The position numbers were made by a program, and so were the translations under genes. From contig DFCD01000116.1 in the NCBI GenBank assembly GCA_002366885.1, forward strand, positions 5,345-31,195: a stretch of DNA of 25,851 nt, in the 5' to 3' direction. Source of the DNA: Verrucomicrobia bacterium UBA3063. Lineage in GTDB: Bacteria; Verrucomicrobiota; Verrucomicrobiia; Methylacidiphilales; Verrucolacustridaceae. This document shows, in pieces, positions 14,184 through 21,299 of this stretch. The number at the start of each line of letters is the position of its first letter. The stretch's first letter is position 1. A model generated the notes under the pieces. That model was not told where the DNA came from, did not search any database, and worked only from the letters and a program-made list of their open reading frames with translations.

Positions 14184-14199
14184 TCGATAAACCTATCGA
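14184..14199 (-). promoter_or_regulatory. Hairpin between map and rpmJ
   Basis: TCGATA (14184-14189) and TATCGA (14194-14199) form a perfect 6-bp stem with a 4-base loop. It overlaps the map stop codon (14193-14195) and ends 8 bases before the rpmJ ATG, where no ribosome-binding site is seen. It could act in processing or in reinitiation. Confidence 0.4.
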
Positions 14200-14996
14200 C
14201 TAACCAAGCCGTTGGCAAGCAACTTCCCATCCCCATCCGCTTCAACGGATTCCGTCAAAATCTCGGCCTCACCCTCTGTGATGAGAATCACGTGCTCAAA
14301 ATGGGCCGAATCCCGTCCATCGGCCGTGACAGCGGTCCACCCGTCGCGAAGAATCCGCACTTCCGCACTCCCTTCATTGACCATCGGTTCGATTGCCAGG
14401 GTCATTCCTGGACGCAGGGTGGGTCCGGTCTTGGCTCTACCGAAATTCGGCACTTGAGGTTCTTCATGGAGCTTCCTCCCGACGCCGTGTCCCACGAATT
14501 CCCTCACCACACTGTAGCCTGCCTTGGTTACGGTGGACTCAACGGCATGGCTGATGTCCCCCAGCCTTGCCCCGCCTCTCGCCGCCGCAATGCCCGCGTA
14601 GAGGGCCGCTTGGGTTCTTTCCAGCAACTGTTGACGGGAAGGAGTGACAGCGCCCAAGGCCACGGTCGTGGCTGTATCTCCCACCCATCCATCGAGCACG
14701 ATGCCCACATCCAGTTTCACCACATCGCCATAAGCAAGTCGTCTCGGACCGCCGATCCCATGAACCACCTCCTCGTTGACGGAAATGCAGAGTTGTCCGG
14801 GAAATTTCCGATACCCCAGAAAAGCACTGCGTGCCCCATGATCCCGGATCAGTGCACAGGCGATTTGATCGATTTCCCCGGTGGTCCTCCCCGGTTCCAA
14901 GCGGATACAGAGTTCTTCAAGGATTTTTCGGGCAAGCCGGCAGCTTGCCCTCATGCCGGCAATCCCTGCCGCGTCCTTGATCGGAATCGGAGGCAT
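14193..14996 (-). CDS. map: Methionine aminopeptidase type I
   Basis: 267 aa. It removes the initiator Met from nascent proteins in the cytoplasm. All five metal ligands are present: Asp96 (KLDVG), Asp107 (VGDTATT), His170 (VGHGVGR), Glu203 (AIEPM) and Glu234 (AHFEHVI), plus the substrate-contacting His79 (VVHGI). The length and the absence of an N-terminal zinc finger fit type Ia. It follows secY directly; the usual adk between them is missing. The 14-base spacer is entirely a GC hairpin (14997-15010), and no Shine-Dalgarno is present. Confidence 0.97.
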   Translation of the reverse strand: MPPIPIKDAAGIAGMRASCRLARKILEELCIRLEPGRTTGEIDQIACALIRDHGARSAFLGYRKFPGQLCISVNEEVVHGIGGPRRLAYGDVVKLDVGIVLDGWVGDTATTVALGAVTPSRQQLLERTQAALYAGIAAARGGARLGDISHAVESTVTKAGYSVVREFVGHGVGRKLHEEPQVPNFGRAKTGPTLRPGMTLAIEPMVNEGSAEVRILRDGWTAVTADGRDSAHFEHVILITEGEAEILTESVEADGDGKLLANGLVSR

Positions 14997-15010
14997 GGGC
15001 CGAATGGCCC
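14997..15010 (-). promoter_or_regulatory. GC hairpin filling the secY-map spacer
   Basis: GGGCC / GGCCC with a 4-base loop spans exactly the 14 bases between the secY stop and the map ATG. It abuts the start codon and leaves no room for a Shine-Dalgarno. Confidence 0.45.
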
Positions 15011-16504
15011 TTAACGGAGGGAAAGAACCACACCCGCCAACGCAATAATCGCAATGAGCACGAGGAGCCAGGCCATCTGCTTTTCGGAGATTGTCCCGGA
15101 AGCACCGCCTGTTCCGCCAAGGGTCCGCCCCTTGATCCTGCCCTTACGGAGAAATCCGTCGTAATGCCGCTGCAACAAATAGGTTTCAGCCTGCCGCATG
15201 GTATCCAGCATTACCCCGACAATAATGAGAAGTCCTGTCCCACCGAAAAACTGGGCGGTGATGCTGGGAATTCCCAGAAAAGTTTGCACGATCATCGGCA
15301 AAACGGCCAGCACAGTGAGAAAAATGGCCCCCGCAAAAGTCAGGCGGGTCATGGCGAAATCAAGGAACTGGGCCGTGGTTTCGCCGGGGCGCACCCCGGG
15401 AATGAATCCCCCATGCCGTTTCATGTCGTCAGCGATCTGGATAGGGTTGAAGACCATGGCGACCCAGAAGTAGGAGAAGAAAAAAATCATTCCCGCGTAA
15501 AGCACGTAATGAAGCCACCCGGTGGCAAGGGCGGCCGCAATTCGGTTGGCGGTGGGCGAGCCCGGGAAAAGAAATCCTAGAATACTGGCGGGAAAAAGGA
15601 GAATGGCATTGGCAAAAATGATCGGCATCACGCCCGCGTAATTCACCTTCAGGGGCAAAAAGGAGGTCTGCCCCCCGTAAACCCGGTTTCCCCGGACCTG
15701 CTTGGCGTATTGTACGCTGACCTTGCGTAAGGCCTGGGTCAGGGCAATGGTCGCGGCAATCACCGCAAACAGAAACGCGAGCAGAAGAAAGAGGACAAAA
15801 GGACTGACCGGCTCCCTTCCGGCGCCTGCAGGCGGCACGAAGACCTGCCATCCGGCCACCAGGGCAGCGGGAAGCCTCGCCACAATGCCGATGGTGATGA
15901 TCATGGATATGCCGTTACCGATTCCCTTTTCGGTGATCTGCTCCCCAATCCACATGAGGAACATGGTTCCGGCAGTCAGGGTGATCACGGTCATGATCCG
16001 GAAGGCAAGTCCGGGTTCCGGGACCAGCGGCCCGATTCTTTGAATCACCTGGTCAATTCCCGAGAAGATCGGGATTTTGGCGGGATTCTCAAAACTGACC
16101 GCCAGCAGGTAACCCTGCACCACGCAAAGGATCAGTGTGCCAATCCTTGTGTATTGGGTGATTTTTTGACGCCCACCCTCCTCCCGGACCATCTTGCCCA
16201 AGGAAGGAATCACTCCCGTGGCCAGCTGCATGACGATACTGGCACTGATATATGGCATGATTGTCAGGGAAAATATTGCGCAGTTTTCCAAGGCGCCGCC
16301 GCTGAAGAGGTTAAAAAGTCCGATGACGCTTCCCTGGTCCTGGGAGTCGATCACCTGTTTAAAGAATTCCCCCAAGACCAGCGGATTGATCCCGGGACAC
16401 GGGATGGAGGCCCCGATGCGCACCACCACCACCAACGCCAGGGTGAAAATGATCCGCTGCCGGAGTTCCGGAATCTTAAAACAATTCAGCAGGGCGTGAA
16501 GCAT
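15011..16504 (-). CDS. secY: Protein translocase subunit SecY
   Basis: 497 aa. The central channel subunit of the Sec translocon in the inner membrane. It has ten hydrophobic segments and the SecY signature regions: RIIFTLALVVVVRIGASIPCPGI at the first helix, FSGGALENCAIFSLTIMPYISASIVMQL in the plug and helix-2 region, GNGISMIITIGI, and VYGGQTSFLPLKVNYAGVMPIIFA. The length exceeds the about 440 aa of E. coli SecY, mainly through larger loops, e.g. around PPAGAGREPVS. It lies between rplO and map as in most spc operons. A GC hairpin occupies the spacer before its ATG instead of a clear Shine-Dalgarno. Confidence 0.98.
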   Translation of the reverse strand: MLHALLNCFKIPELRQRIIFTLALVVVVRIGASIPCPGINPLVLGEFFKQVIDSQDQGSVIGLFNLFSGGALENCAIFSLTIMPYISASIVMQLATGVIPSLGKMVREEGGRQKITQYTRIGTLILCVVQGYLLAVSFENPAKIPIFSGIDQVIQRIGPLVPEPGLAFRIMTVITLTAGTMFLMWIGEQITEKGIGNGISMIITIGIVARLPAALVAGWQVFVPPAGAGREPVSPFVLFLLLAFLFAVIAATIALTQALRKVSVQYAKQVRGNRVYGGQTSFLPLKVNYAGVMPIIFANAILLFPASILGFLFPGSPTANRIAAALATGWLHYVLYAGMIFFFSYFWVAMVFNPIQIADDMKRHGGFIPGVRPGETTAQFLDFAMTRLTFAGAIFLTVLAVLPMIVQTFLGIPSITAQFFGGTGLLIIVGVMLDTMRQAETYLLQRHYDGFLRKGRIKGRTLGGTGGASGTISEKQMAWLLVLIAIIALAGVVLSLR

Positions 16505-16506
16505 GG

Positions 16507-16519
16507 GCCGGTACCCGGC
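16507..16519 (-). promoter_or_regulatory. GC hairpin in the rplO-secY spacer
   Basis: GCCGG / CCGGC with a 3-base loop lies in the 22-base spacer and ends 2 bases before the secY ATG. It occupies the position where a ribosome-binding site would be expected. Confidence 0.4.
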
Positions 16520-16526
16520 GTATCGG

Positions 16527-16973
16527 CTAAGACTTGAGGAGGGTCAACTTCCCCCCAACCGCCTCAAGGGCGGCCTTGGCGGAGTCACTGAAGGCATGAG
16601 CTTCCACCGTCAGGTTCTTCGGCCTAAGTTTTCCTCCACCGAGAATCTTTACCCCGTCCCAGTTCCCTTTGACGATGCCGCGGCTCCGCAAAGCCGACTC
16701 ATCGACTTTGGACCCGTCGGCAAAGGCGTCGAGGGCGCCAAGGTTCACGGGCGCGTAACGCGTGGCAAAATCACTGTTATTGAATCCCCGCTTGGGAATG
16801 CGGCGGATCAAGGGCATTTGCCCTCCCTCGAAACCGAGACGAATACTGCCGCCGGAACGGGCTTTCTGCCCTTTATGACCCTTTCCGGAAGTCTTTCCAT
16901 GTCCGGAGCTCTCCCCGCATCCGACCCTTTTTCTCCGGTGCCGTGCCCCGGGCCGCGGTATGGTGGTGCTCAT
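16527..16973 (-). CDS. rplO: 50S ribosomal protein L15
   Basis: 148 aa. Canonical Gly/Lys/Arg-rich N-terminus (PGARHRRKRVGCGESSGHGKTSGKGHKGQKARSGG), FEGGQMPLIRRIPKRGFNN, and a C-terminal globular domain with VDESALRSRGIV and KNLTVEAHAFSDSAKAALE. It assembles on 23S rRNA domain II. The ATG shares one base with the stop of rpsE (TAATG), so there is no room for rpmD (L30), which normally sits between them. Confidence 0.98.
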   Translation of the reverse strand: MSTTIPRPGARHRRKRVGCGESSGHGKTSGKGHKGQKARSGGSIRLGFEGGQMPLIRRIPKRGFNNSDFATRYAPVNLGALDAFADGSKVDESALRSRGIVKGNWDGVKILGGGKLRPKNLTVEAHAFSDSAKAALEAVGGKLTLLKS

Positions 16974-17596
16974 TAGGATTCCTTGCCCTTCTCAGGGCGC
17001 TTTTTGCCCCGTGTTTCCAGAATTTGCGACCGGGTGCGCAGGCGGGAAAGGGCATCCACGGTGGCCTTGACCACATTTGCGGGATTACTGGATCCCATCG
17101 ACTTGGCGAGAATGTCTTTCACCCCGGCTGCCTCCAAAACCGCCCGAACCCCGCCGCCCGCAATCAACCCGGTTCCCAGAGAAGCGGGACGCAACAACAC
17201 CCTGCCGCCACCAAAAACCCCGGTAACTTCATGAGGGATGGTGCTTGGACCAACATGATAGCCATGCAGGTTCTTTTTGGCATTCTCCGTAGCCTTGCGG
17301 ATCGCTTCGGCAACTTCCCGTGCCTTGCCAAAACCCACTCCGACTTTGCCCTTGTTGTCGCCCACCACCAGGAGTGCGCTGAAGCTGAAACGGCGCCCCC
17401 CCTTGACGACCTTGGCGCAGCGGTTCACGAAGACAACCTTTTCGAACATGTCCGAGGGGGTGCGCGTACGGTCCCGGCGTGAGACCGGCGGTTCCGCCGT
17501 GGGAATGAATTCTGATGTCTTGGAAAAGGCCTTGCTTGCGGGAACTTCCGTTTCCGTGGGAGCGGGCGTCTCTTCGGTGGTGGGAGCTGGGGTCAT
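16973..17596 (-). CDS. rpsE: 30S ribosomal protein S5 with N-terminal extension
   Basis: 207 aa, longer than the usual about 165-170. The conserved core begins near residue 50 (MFEKVVFVNRCAKVVKGGRRFSFSALLVVGD), with GKVGVGFGKAREV, followed by the C-terminal domain GGGRVLLRPASLGTGLIAGGGVRAVLEAAGV. S5 supports decoding accuracy and mRNA helicase activity at the entry channel. The first 49 residues are Thr/Pro/Glu-rich (TPAPTTEETPAPTETEVP) and have no family counterpart. Met50 would give an ordinary-length S5, but AGGAAGG properly spaced before ATG 17596 favours the long form. Confidence 0.96.
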   Translation of the reverse strand: MTPAPTTEETPAPTETEVPASKAFSKTSEFIPTAEPPVSRRDRTRTPSDMFEKVVFVNRCAKVVKGGRRFSFSALLVVGDNKGKVGVGFGKAREVAEAIRKATENAKKNLHGYHVGPSTIPHEVTGVFGGGRVLLRPASLGTGLIAGGGVRAVLEAAGVKDILAKSMGSSNPANVVKATVDALSRLRTRSQILETRGKKRPEKGKES

Positions 17597-17608
17597 TCTA
17601 TGTCCTTC

Positions 17609-17971
17609 CTAGAACTTTAAACCGGCCTGCCGGACGGCTTCGGCAAAGGCCTTCACCTTGCCCTGATAAAGGAACCCGCCCCGGTCAAAAACCACCGAAG
17701 TAATTCCCTTGCCGGAAGCTTTAGCCGCCAGGGCTTGGCCGAGTTTGGCGGCACCCGCGATGTTGGGCTTGGCCCCCTTCAGGGCCGCCTGGGTGGTGGC
17801 AACGGCGGTCAGCGTTTTGCCGGCAGTGTCGTCAATCACTTGGGCGTAAATATGTTTTCCGGTGAAGGCAACGCAGAGTCGGGGTTTACCGTTTTCTCCA
17901 CGAACCCTTTGGCGGATCCGGGCGTGAATCCGGTGCCGGCGCTCCCGTCGTCTTTTGGAGGGGTTGGGCAT
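17609..17971 (-). CDS. rplR: 50S ribosomal protein L18
   Basis: 120 aa, the normal length. Basic N-terminus (KRRRERRHRIHARIRQRV), then GKPRLCVAFTGKHIYAQVIDD, and the characteristic C-terminus SVVFDRGGFLYQGKVKAFAEAVRQAGLKF. L18 carries 5S rRNA into the large subunit together with L5. It starts 5 bases after the rplF stop with no Shine-Dalgarno, so translation is probably coupled. Confidence 0.98.
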   Translation of the reverse strand: MPNPSKRRRERRHRIHARIRQRVRGENGKPRLCVAFTGKHIYAQVIDDTAGKTLTAVATTQAALKGAKPNIAGAAKLGQALAAKASGKGITSVVFDRGGFLYQGKVKAFAEAVRQAGLKF

Positions 17972-17976
17972 GGCGC

Positions 17977-18525
17977 TTAGGCAGACTTGCTCTGGGCAGT
18001 CTTCCCCTCCTTGCGTCGTATGTTTTCACCCGCGAAACGAACGCCCTTACCCTTGTAGGGCTCAGGAGGATAATAGCGTCGGATATCCGCGGCCACCGCA
18101 CCCACCAATTGTTTGTCCACGCCCTCGATGGTCAGCTGGGTGTTTTCCGTAACCGTCACCTTGATTTCGGCAGGAACGGGATAATCGATCGGGTGGGACT
18201 TGCCGAGATTCAGGACCAGCTTTTTCCCTTGTAGGTTGGCCTTGAAGCCGACCCCATGAATTTCGAGCTTTTTGGTGTATCCGTTGGCGACCCCATCCAC
18301 AACATTTTTCACAAGACTCCGGGCCAACCCGTGAAGCGAACGTGCCTCGCGATCTTCGGCATCCCGCGAAAGAACGATGAGGTTTTTGTCAACCTTGGCA
18401 CTGATCCGCGGGGGGAGGTTCAGTCCCAACTTGCCCTTGGGGCCTTCCGCCTTGAGACGCGATCCGTCCAAAGCCACCTTGACGTTGGCCGGGACCACCA
18501 CGGGGGATTTGCCTATGCGCGACAT
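17977..18525 (-). CDS. rplF: 50S ribosomal protein L6
   Basis: 182 aa. MSRIGKSPVVVPANVKV is the standard start. The duplicated L6 fold is visible, with the second half containing NLGKSHPIDYPVPAEIKVTV and the signature PEPYKGKGVRFAGENIRRKEGK. It binds near the sarcin-ricin loop and the GTPase centre. The ATG at 18525 shares one base with the rpsH stop (TAATG). A TTG six bases upstream is also in frame but is less likely. Confidence 0.98.
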   Translation of the reverse strand: MSRIGKSPVVVPANVKVALDGSRLKAEGPKGKLGLNLPPRISAKVDKNLIVLSRDAEDREARSLHGLARSLVKNVVDGVANGYTKKLEIHGVGFKANLQGKKLVLNLGKSHPIDYPVPAEIKVTVTENTQLTIEGVDKQLVGAVAADIRRYYPPEPYKGKGVRFAGENIRRKEGKTAQSKSA

Positions 18526-18923
18526 TACCAAACCACGAGGAGTAATTCCCCGCCCACGTTTTGTTTTTTCGCATCCTCTCCACTCAAAACACCCCTGGGG
18601 GTGGAAAGGATCGGCACCCCCAGACCGCCAAGGTATTTGGGAATTTCCCGCGAACCAACGTACCTACGCAGACCGGGCTTGGAGAGCCGCTTGATACAGG
18701 TGATCGCCCGGCTGTTACGGTGCCGGGAAGCCTTGAGGATGATATGGAAATCTGAGTGGGAACCGTCCTTTTTCAATTCAAAATCCTCGATAAAACCCTC
18801 TTTCTTCAGGATGGAGAGGATGTCGCCCCTGACGCGGGAATGCCGGGCCTTGACGTTCCGGAGACCGGCGACGGAACCGTTGCGCAGGATTGTCAAAAAG
18901 TCGGCAAGAGGATCAGTAACCAT
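18525..18923 (-). CDS. rpsH: 30S ribosomal protein S8
   Basis: 132 aa. MVTDPLADFLTILRNG start, ILKKEGFIEDFEL, and a C-terminal domain with STPRGVLSGEDAKKQNVGGELLLVVW, matching the conserved S8 end (STSKGVMT..A...VGGE). It binds helix 21 of 16S rRNA and, in enteric bacteria, regulates the spc operon. AAGGG lies 8 bases before the ATG. Confidence 0.98.
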   Translation of the reverse strand: MVTDPLADFLTILRNGSVAGLRNVKARHSRVRGDILSILKKEGFIEDFELKKDGSHSDFHIILKASRHRNSRAITCIKRLSKPGLRRYVGSREIPKYLGGLGVPILSTPRGVLSGEDAKKQNVGGELLLVVW

Positions 18924-18936
18924 AGGATTCGCCCTT

Positions 18937-19122
18937 CTACCAGCTGGCCTTGGTGACTCCGGGAATTTCCCCGTTCAGCGCCATCTCCCGAAACTGGATG
19001 CGGCTGATCCCAAAGCGGCCGATGTAGGCACGCCGACGGCCGGTGATCGAGCAGCGGTTGTATTTCCGGCTCGAAAACTTCGCCTTTTGTTTCTGCTTAA
19101 GCCGCCAGCACTTCTTGGCCAT
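18937..19122 (-). CDS. rpsN: 30S ribosomal protein S14, short zinc-free form
   Basis: 61 aa. The length and N-terminus (MAKKCWRLKQKQKAKF) match the short zinc-binding S14, yet the ligand pattern Cys24-Cys27-Cys40-Cys43 reads Cys24-Thr27-Ser40-Gln43. The second half (RCSITGRRRAYIGRFGISRIQFREMALNGEIPGVTKASW) resembles the longer zinc-free type. The start is ATG 19122, with AAGGAGA 7 bases upstream. That site lies within the end of rplE, which overlaps this gene by 26 bases. S14 sits in the 30S head near the decoding centre. Confidence 0.95.
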   Translation of the reverse strand: MAKKCWRLKQKQKAKFSSRKYNRCSITGRRRAYIGRFGISRIQFREMALNGEIPGVTKASW

Positions 19123-19711
19123 GGGTTTTCTCCTTGGGCGCCGCCTTGGCGGCATCAGGCGCATGGGACCGCTCAATGAACGGCATCCCCATACGCAAAA
19201 GCATTTCCCGGGTCTCCTCCCGATTCTTACCGGTGGTCACAAAAGTCACATCAAACCCAAGATTTCGCTTTACCTTGTCGAGTTCGATCTCGGGAAAGAT
19301 CGTGTGATCCCGGACCCCGAGGGTATAGGCCCCGCGACCGTCAAAACCGCCGTTGGGCACCCCGCGGAAATCACGGATTCTGGGCAAAGCCATCCGGGTG
19401 AAACGGAGGAAAAATTCGTACATGCGTTTCCCCCGCAGGGTAACCTTGCAGCCGATCTCCTGGTGAAGGCGTAGCTTGAAATTGGAAATGCTTTTTTTGG
19501 AACGTGTTTTGACCGGCTTCTGCCCGGAAATCAGGGTCATGTCATTGACCGCATCTTCGAGAGCTGCCTTGACGTCTTGGGCGGACCCGGTGGAGCAGTT
19601 CACCACGATCTTCTCCAGTTTCGGAACCTGTTGGATGTTCTCATATCCACGCCCCTTCATCATCGCGGGCATAACTTCCTTCCGGTAAAGATTTTTGAGA
19701 TCGCACTCCAT
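19097..19711 (-). CDS. rplE: 50S ribosomal protein L5
   Basis: 204 aa. Conserved stretches: YENIQQVPKLEKIVVNCSTG, ISGQKPVKTRSKKSISNFKLR, GCKVTLRGKRMYEFFLRF, LPRIRDFRGVPNGGFDGRGAYTLGVRDHTIFPEI, and FDVTFVTTGKNREETREMLLRMGMPF. L5 binds 5S rRNA and contacts P-site tRNA. Ordinary L5 ends a few residues after GMPF; here about 26 extra residues follow, and this tail produces the 26-base overlap with rpsN and contains its ribosome-binding site. Confidence 0.98.
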   Translation of the reverse strand: MECDLKNLYRKEVMPAMMKGRGYENIQQVPKLEKIVVNCSTGSAQDVKAALEDAVNDMTLISGQKPVKTRSKKSISNFKLRLHQEIGCKVTLRGKRMYEFFLRFTRMALPRIRDFRGVPNGGFDGRGAYTLGVRDHTIFPEIELDKVKRNLGFDVTFVTTGKNREETREMLLRMGMPFIERSHAPDAAKAAPKEKTHGQEVLAA

Positions 19712-19714
19712 GGC

Positions 19715-20005
19715 TTATTTTTTTCCTTTGGCAGGCTTGTCTTTGGCCTTTTTCCCGTCCCGCTTGCCGGCGGCCGGGCGGCTAATCAAGCGTACGTTGG
19801 AAACATGTATGGTCCCCTCCCGTTCCACCACGCCACCCTTGGGGTTGTCCTGAGTCGGGCGCACATGGCGCTTGATCATGTTGACGCCCTCGATGAGCAC
19901 CCGGCGGGAATTCCCCTTAATTTCGAGAATCTTGCCTTTGCGGCCGCGGTTAGCCCCGGTGATCACCTCCACCTCGTCTCCTTTATGCACATGAAATTTG
20001 GTCAT
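19715..20005 (-). CDS. rplX: 50S ribosomal protein L24
   Basis: 96 aa. HVHKGDEVEVITGANRGRKGKILEI is the KOW motif; IEGVNMIKRHVRPTQDNPKGGVVEREGTIHVSNV follows. L24 initiates assembly of the large subunit near the exit tunnel. After about residue 78 a Lys/Ala/Gly-rich tail (GKRDGKKAKDKPAKGKK) replaces the usual C-terminal strand. It is 10 bases downstream of rplN. Confidence 0.97.
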   Translation of the reverse strand: MTKFHVHKGDEVEVITGANRGRKGKILEIKGNSRRVLIEGVNMIKRHVRPTQDNPKGGVVEREGTIHVSNVRLISRPAAGKRDGKKAKDKPAKGKK

Positions 20006-20015
20006 GACAGGTGCC

Positions 20016-20381
20016 TCAGATGACCTCGGGGGCCAGGGAAATGATTTTCATGAAATTTTTTTCCCGTAGTTCCCTCGCCACCGGTCCAAAAATACGGGTC
20101 CCACGGGGATTGGAATCTTTATCAATGATCACGGCGGCGTTGGAGTCAAAGCGAAGATAAGAGCCGTCCGCTCTCCGCACGGGGAAGCGTGTGCGCACCA
20201 CCACCGCACGAACCACCTCGCTTTTTTTCACGGTACCATCGGGGGCGGCCTCCTTCACATTCGCGGTGATGACATCCCCAACCCTGGCAAAGAGGGTTTT
20301 TCGTCCAATCACACCGATCATCGTCGCCTTCCGCGCGCCGGTGTTGTCGGCGATGTCGAGCCAGGAGCGGATTTGGATCAT
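20016..20381 (-). CDS. rplN: 50S ribosomal protein L14
   Basis: 121 aa. Start MIQIRSWLDIADNTGARKATMIGV, KEAAPDGTVKKSEVVRAVVVRT, FDSNAAVIID, and the signature GTRIFGPVARELREKNFMKIISLAPEVI; the length is normal. L14 forms an intersubunit bridge and binds the silencing factor RsfS. The ATG overlaps the rpsQ stop by 4 bases. The longer frame upstream (to 20462) belongs to rpsQ and is not used. Confidence 0.98.
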   Translation of the reverse strand: MIQIRSWLDIADNTGARKATMIGVIGRKTLFARVGDVITANVKEAAPDGTVKKSEVVRAVVVRTRFPVRRADGSYLRFDSNAAVIIDKDSNPRGTRIFGPVARELREKNFMKIISLAPEVI

Positions 20382-20665
20382 TGGACACCCCCCACGGGTT
20401 CCATCGCCGTTGAAATCACCTCGACCAGTTTCCAGCGTTTCAACTTGCTCAAGGGGCGACACTCGGCGATGCGCACCGTATCGCCCTGCCGGGCCCTTTT
20501 TTCGTCGTCATGGGCGTAAAACTTTTTCTGGAACCGGACAATCTTTTTGAACTGCGGATGGGGAAATCTTCGCTCGACCCGGACGACGATGGTTTTATCC
20601 ATTTTTGCGGAGATCACCTCCCCGACGCGTTCCTTTACGACCGGCTTTTTCTCGGCCACGCTCAT
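20378..20665 (-). CDS. rpsQ: 30S ribosomal protein S17
   Basis: 95 aa. An OB-fold protein binding 16S rRNA helix 11. Seen: RVGEVISAKMDKTIVVRVERRFPHPQFKKIVRFQKKFYAHDD and GDTVRIAECRPLSKLKRWKLVEVI, the conserved S17 core. About eight extra residues on each end are not conserved. It overlaps both rpmC (ATGA) and rplN (ATGA). Confidence 0.98.
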   Translation of the reverse strand: MSVAEKKPVVKERVGEVISAKMDKTIVVRVERRFPHPQFKKIVRFQKKFYAHDDEKRARQGDTVRIAECRPLSKLKRWKLVEVISTAMEPVGGVQ

Positions 20666-20874
20666 GAATCCCCTTTCCTGGCGGGCGTCTTCCGGTTTTG
20701 GCTTTTCGTGGTCTCAATCCTTGCGATTGTGCGACGAATCTCCCGAAGACGGTTGGGCTTTTCCAGTTGACCGGCCTGTTGTTGGACGCGCAAATGGAAG
20801 CGCTCGCGGCGAAGTTCTTCCGCCACGCGCCCCATCTCGGCCTCTTTCAGGCCGCGTATCTCCTCAATCTTCAA
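20662..20874 (-). CDS. rpmC: 50S ribosomal protein L29 (TTG start)
   Basis: 70 aa. LKIEEIRGLKEAEMGRVAEELRRERFHLRVQQQAGQLEKPNRLREIRRTIARIET is the L29 helical hairpin, which docks at the tunnel exit and helps recruit signal recognition particle and trigger factor. No ATG fits. The start is TTG at 20874, preceded by AAAGGAG with 9-10 bases of spacing and overlapping the rplP stop as TTGA, mirroring the ATGA overlaps elsewhere. The longer frame to 20946 would run into rplP. Confidence 0.93.
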   Translation of the reverse strand: MKIEEIRGLKEAEMGRVAEELRRERFHLRVQQQAGQLEKPNRLREIRRTIARIETTKSQNRKTPARKGDS

Positions 20875-21296
20875 AATACCAGTCTCCTTTCCCGGGTCAC
20901 AAAACGGTTCCGCATGGGCAACTTGCTGGCCGCCAAGCGAAAACATTCCTTTGCGTCCACCTCAGCCAAACCGTCGAGCTCAAAGATAATAGTCCCTGGC
21001 TTGATCACCGCCACCCAAAATTCCGGTTGGCCTTTTCCTTTTCCCATCCGTGTTTCCGGAGGACGGGCGGTGACGGACTTGTCGGGAAACACCCGGATCC
21101 AAAGTTTTCCGCGACGGTTCATGTTCCTGGTCAAGGCAACCCGGGCGGCTTCAATTTGGATGTTGGTCAGCCAGCAACGCTCGAGGGACTGGAGGCCATA
21201 GGAACCGAAGGAGAGATGAATATTTCGGGAGGCAAAACCCTTACGGCTTCCCCGCTGGGTCTTCCGGTATTTGACGCGTTTGGGAAGGAGGGGCAT
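20871..21296 (-). CDS. rplP: 50S ribosomal protein L16
   Basis: 141 aa. Start MPLLPKRVKYRKTQRGSRKGFASRN, IQIEAARVALTRNMNRRGKLWIRVFPDKSVT, PPETRMGKGKGQPEFWVAVIKPGTIIFE, and the end AASKLPMRNRFVTRE. L16 helps form the A-site and the tRNA-binding corridor. It starts 3 bases after the rpsC stop and overlaps rpmC by 4 bases. Confidence 0.98.
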   Translation of the reverse strand: MPLLPKRVKYRKTQRGSRKGFASRNIHLSFGSYGLQSLERCWLTNIQIEAARVALTRNMNRRGKLWIRVFPDKSVTARPPETRMGKGKGQPEFWVAVIKPGTIIFELDGLAEVDAKECFRLAASKLPMRNRFVTRERRLVF

Positions 21297-21299
21297 GGC

